From assembly GCA_947461915.1 (NCBI GenBank), contig CANHNG010000076.1:1-7545 (forward strand): a DNA stretch of 7,545 bases, read 5' to 3'. A program made the translations under genes and the position numbers. The notes under the pieces were generated by a model, which saw only the letters and a list, made by a program, of their open reading frames with translations, did not search any database and had not been told where the DNA came from. Positions 5,243 through 7,545 of this stretch are shown one piece after another. How positions within the stretch are numbered: position 1 is the stretch's first letter; the number at the start of each line of letters is the position of its first letter. The stretch comes from Flavobacteriaceae bacterium (lineage in GTDB: Bacteria > Bacteroidota > Bacteroidia > Flavobacteriales > Flavobacteriaceae).

Positions 5243-7545
5243 ATGGAAAAATCAAATCACTTGTTAAGAGGCCTATCTGATAAAGAGGCGATACAGTCCC
5301 GAGAAAAGAATGGTTATAATTCTCTGGAGCATCAAAACAAAAACTATTTTTTGGCTTCATTGATTGAAATGGTTCAGGAACCGATGTTTTTGTTGCTAGT
5401 TTTGGCCACGAGTATTTATTTTATTACGGCAAAATATGCCGACGGAATTTTTATGGGCTTGGCTATACTTTTAGTTTCCGCGATTTCGCTCTATCAAGAA
5501 TCCAGAAGCAGGAATGCCATTGCCTTGCTGAAAAAATTATCGCAACCCAAAAGCAAAGTCATTAGAAACGGAGAAATTCTCGAAATTCCTAGCGAAGAAA
5601 TTGTATTGGGAGATTTCATCCAAACCGAAGAAGGCAGCTTTATTCCAGCTGATGGAATTATCCTTCAATCCAATGATTTTTCGGTGAACGAATCCATTCT
5701 GACCGGAGAATCACTTGTGGTATTTAAAAGTATAAAACCCGGAAGCAACACCGTTTTTCAGGGAACAATTGTAACGAGCGGATTGGCTATTTGCAAGGTA
5801 ACTGCAATTGGCAACCAAACCCAGTTGGGGGAAATCGGAAAAAGTCTGGAGTCCATCGCCGAAGAAAAAACCCCATTACAGATCCAAATTGGGAATTTCG
5901 TAAAGAAAATGTCAATTGTTGGCTTAGTCATTTTCAGCATTGTTTGGGGGATTAACTTTTATAATTCGGGAGTGTTTTTAGACAGTTTACTCCAGGCACT
6001 AACCCTAGCGATGAGTATTATCCCCGAGGAAATTCCGGTTGCCTTTACCACTTTTATGGCTTTAGGAGCTTGGCGGTTGATGAAAATGGGGATTATCGTA
6101 AAACAAACTAAGACCGTGGAAACCCTTGGGAGCGCCACCGTTATTTGCACAGATAAAACGGGAACAATTACTGAAAATAAAATGAGTTTGGCGCAGTGGT
6201 ATGTATTTTCGAATAACACAATGAATAACGACCTAAATGGAAGTAAACAACTGAATAAAGAGGAGGAGGAACTGTTGCATCATGCCATGTGGGCGAGCGA
6301 ACCTATTCCGTTTGACGGAATGGAAATTGCGCTACATGAAGCCTACTCAAAATTCAACACAACCGACGAACGCCCTGATTTCAAATTAGTTCACGAATAC
6401 CCCTTAGGAGGTAATCCGCCCATGATGACCCATGTTTTTGAGAACCAAAATGGAACCCGAATTATCGCAGCCAAAGGGGCCCCGGAAGCCTTAATCGCTT
6501 GTTCCAATTTATCGAAAGCCGAAACGCAACAAATCAACAACGCCATTGAATCGATGTCGAAACAGGGATTTCGGGTGTTAGGCGTTGGTGTTTCTGTCTT
6601 TTCAGGAAATGACTATCCAAAAACACAACAAGAATTCCCCTTTACATTCAAAGGATTGGTGGCCTTTTACGACCCGCCAAAGAAAAATATCAAAAGTGTA
6701 TTCGACACTTTTTATAATGCCGGAATTATGGTAAAAATAGTAACGGGAGACAATGCTACAACAACCTCAACTATCGCCAAACAAATTGGCCTCCGAAATC
6801 CTGAAAACACCTTGAATGGAGATGAATTGATGACAATGAACGAAACCACCTTGAAAGAAAAAGTAATAGAAACCACCATTTTTACCCGAATGTTCCCTGA
6901 AGCCAAACTCAAAATTATTGAAGCTTTAAAAGCGAATGATCAAATTGTAGCGATGACAGGCGATGGTGTGAATGATGGCCCGGCTTTAAAATCAGCGCAT
7001 ATTGGAATTGCCATGGGTAAAAAAGGAACGGAGATTGCCAAAGAAGCCGCTAACCTCATCTTGGTTGAGGATGATTTGGCCAAAATGATTGAAGCGATCG
7101 CCATGGGACGAAAAATATATGCCAACCTGAAAAAAGCAATCCAATATATCATTTCCATACACATTCCCATCATTATGATTGTTTTTATTCCACTAGTTCT
7201 GGGCTGGGTGTATCCCAATATTTTTTCTCCGGTACACATTATTTTTCTAGAAATAATAATGGGGCCAACCTGTTCCATAATTTACGAAAACGAACCTATT
7301 GAACCCAACATGATGCTCCAAAAACCACGTCCGCTGACCAATACTTTTTTCAACCTGAAAGAAATAACGATCAGCATTATTCAGGGACTCGTCATTACGC
7401 TGGGACTTTTGTTTTCTTACCAGTATTGTATTCAAGAAAACTGTACCGAAAGTGTCACCAGAACTACTGTTTTCCTTACCTTAATTGCTTCAAATATTTT
7501 TCTGACATTGACCAATCGTTCTTTTTATTATTCGATAGTCACGAC
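5243..7545 (+). CDS. Cation-translocating P-type ATPase, type II-like, ion unknown (partial, C-terminus beyond the right edge)
   Basis: The frame from the ATG at 5243 stays open for 767 codons to the window edge. P-type ATPases are inner-membrane ion pumps that form an aspartyl-phosphate. Order of parts: cytoplasmic N-terminus; M1-M2 (about 47-84); actuator domain with TGES (154-157); M3-M4 (about 224-278) with PEEIP (261-265); phosphorylation motif DKTGT with D304; a compact nucleotide-binding domain with KGAPEAL (411-417); DPP (477-479); TGDN (501-504); the hinge motif GDGVNDG (573-579); M5 (about 632-655), M6 (about 662-681), M7 (about 707-728) and the start of M8. There are no N-terminal metal-binding cysteines and no CPx motif, so it is not a heavy-metal P1B pump. 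Overall it resembles type II pumps, but H640 in M5 and E670 plus GP (674-675) in M6 replace the residues that bind calcium in SERCA. The ion is therefore not assigned. The missing end is probably one to three membrane helices. It diverges from guaB; nothing nearby suggests a partner. Confidence 0.93.
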   Translation, partial: MEKSNHLLRGLSDKEAIQSREKNGYNSLEHQNKNYFLASLIEMVQEPMFLLLVLATSIYFITAKYADGIFMGLAILLVSAISLYQESRSRNAIALLKKLSQPKSKVIRNGEILEIPSEEIVLGDFIQTEEGSFIPADGIILQSNDFSVNESILTGESLVVFKSIKPGSNTVFQGTIVTSGLAICKVTAIGNQTQLGEIGKSLESIAEEKTPLQIQIGNFVKKMSIVGLVIFSIVWGINFYNSGVFLDSLLQALTLAMSIIPEEIPVAFTTFMALGAWRLMKMGIIVKQTKTVETLGSATVICTDKTGTITENKMSLAQWYVFSNNTMNNDLNGSKQLNKEEEELLHHAMWASEPIPFDGMEIALHEAYSKFNTTDERPDFKLVHEYPLGGNPPMMTHVFENQNGTRIIAAKGAPEALIACSNLSKAETQQINNAIESMSKQGFRVLGVGVSVFSGNDYPKTQQEFPFTFKGLVAFYDPPKKNIKSVFDTFYNAGIMVKIVTGDNATTTSTIAKQIGLRNPENTLNGDELMTMNETTLKEKVIETTIFTRMFPEAKLKIIEALKANDQIVAMTGDGVNDGPALKSAHIGIAMGKKGTEIAKEAANLILVEDDLAKMIEAIAMGRKIYANLKKAIQYIISIHIPIIMIVFIPLVLGWVYPNIFSPVHIIFLEIIMGPTCSIIYENEPIEPNMMLQKPRPLTNTFFNLKEITISIIQGLVITLGLLFSYQYCIQENCTESVTRTTVFLTLIASNIFLTLTNRSFYYSIVT

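Noticed and set aside
5217..5267. Short upstream reading frame of 16 codons overlapping the ATPase start
   Set aside because: It starts at the ATG at 5217 in a different frame and ends inside the ATPase gene. It has no recognisable peptide features or attenuator-like hairpin, so a leader peptide is not supported.
6940..7278. 112-codon minus-strand frame rich in hydrophobic residues
   Set aside because: It is the antisense of the ATPase M5/M6 region; its hydrophobicity follows from the complementary codons.

Overview
The window looks like an ordinary chromosomal segment from a member of the Bacteroidota, most likely Flavobacteriaceae (Flavobacterium or a close relative). The evidence is AT-rich DNA, start codons preceded by A-rich leaders rather than Shine-Dalgarno sequences, matches to the Bacteroidota -7 promoter consensus TAnnTTTG upstream of three genes, and protein sequences typical of that group. 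The assignment rests on sequence character and recalled family resemblance, not on a search.

Layout, left to right. Positions 1-372 (minus strand) hold the N-terminal part of a TrmH/SpoU tRNA ribose methyltransferase that runs off the left edge. Diverging from it across a 98-bp gap is a complete CobB-like sirtuin (471-1163). Then comes a short gap with a 7-bp tandem repeat leading into a good -7 box, and purB (adenylosuccinate lyase, 1272-2618), closed by a strong hairpin terminator. A small NodB-type polysaccharide deacetylase with an N-terminal hydrophobic segment follows (2735-3514). It converges on guaB (IMP dehydrogenase, minus strand, 3606-5078), whose own intrinsic terminator lies in the 91-bp convergent gap. 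Diverging from guaB across 164 bp is a cation-transport P-type ATPase that starts at 5243 and stays open to the right edge (767 codons visible).

Functionally, PurB and GuaB both act around IMP: PurB in IMP formation and in the AMP branch, GuaB as the first committed step to GMP. They sit on opposite strands with separate control signals, so they are neighbours rather than one operon. The sirtuin (NAD-dependent lysine deacylase), the tRNA methyltransferase, the deacetylase (probable cell-envelope glycan enzyme) and the P-type ATPase each appear to be separate transcription units.

No mobile element, CRISPR array, RNA gene or defence system was recognised. The points most worth following up are a sirtuin with no cysteine at all (so no classical zinc-ribbon ligands) that keeps the Tyr/Arg desuccinylase signature, and a P-type ATPase whose M5/M6 ion-site residues do not match the calcium, sodium or proton pump patterns. 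No convincing previously undescribed multi-gene system is visible.
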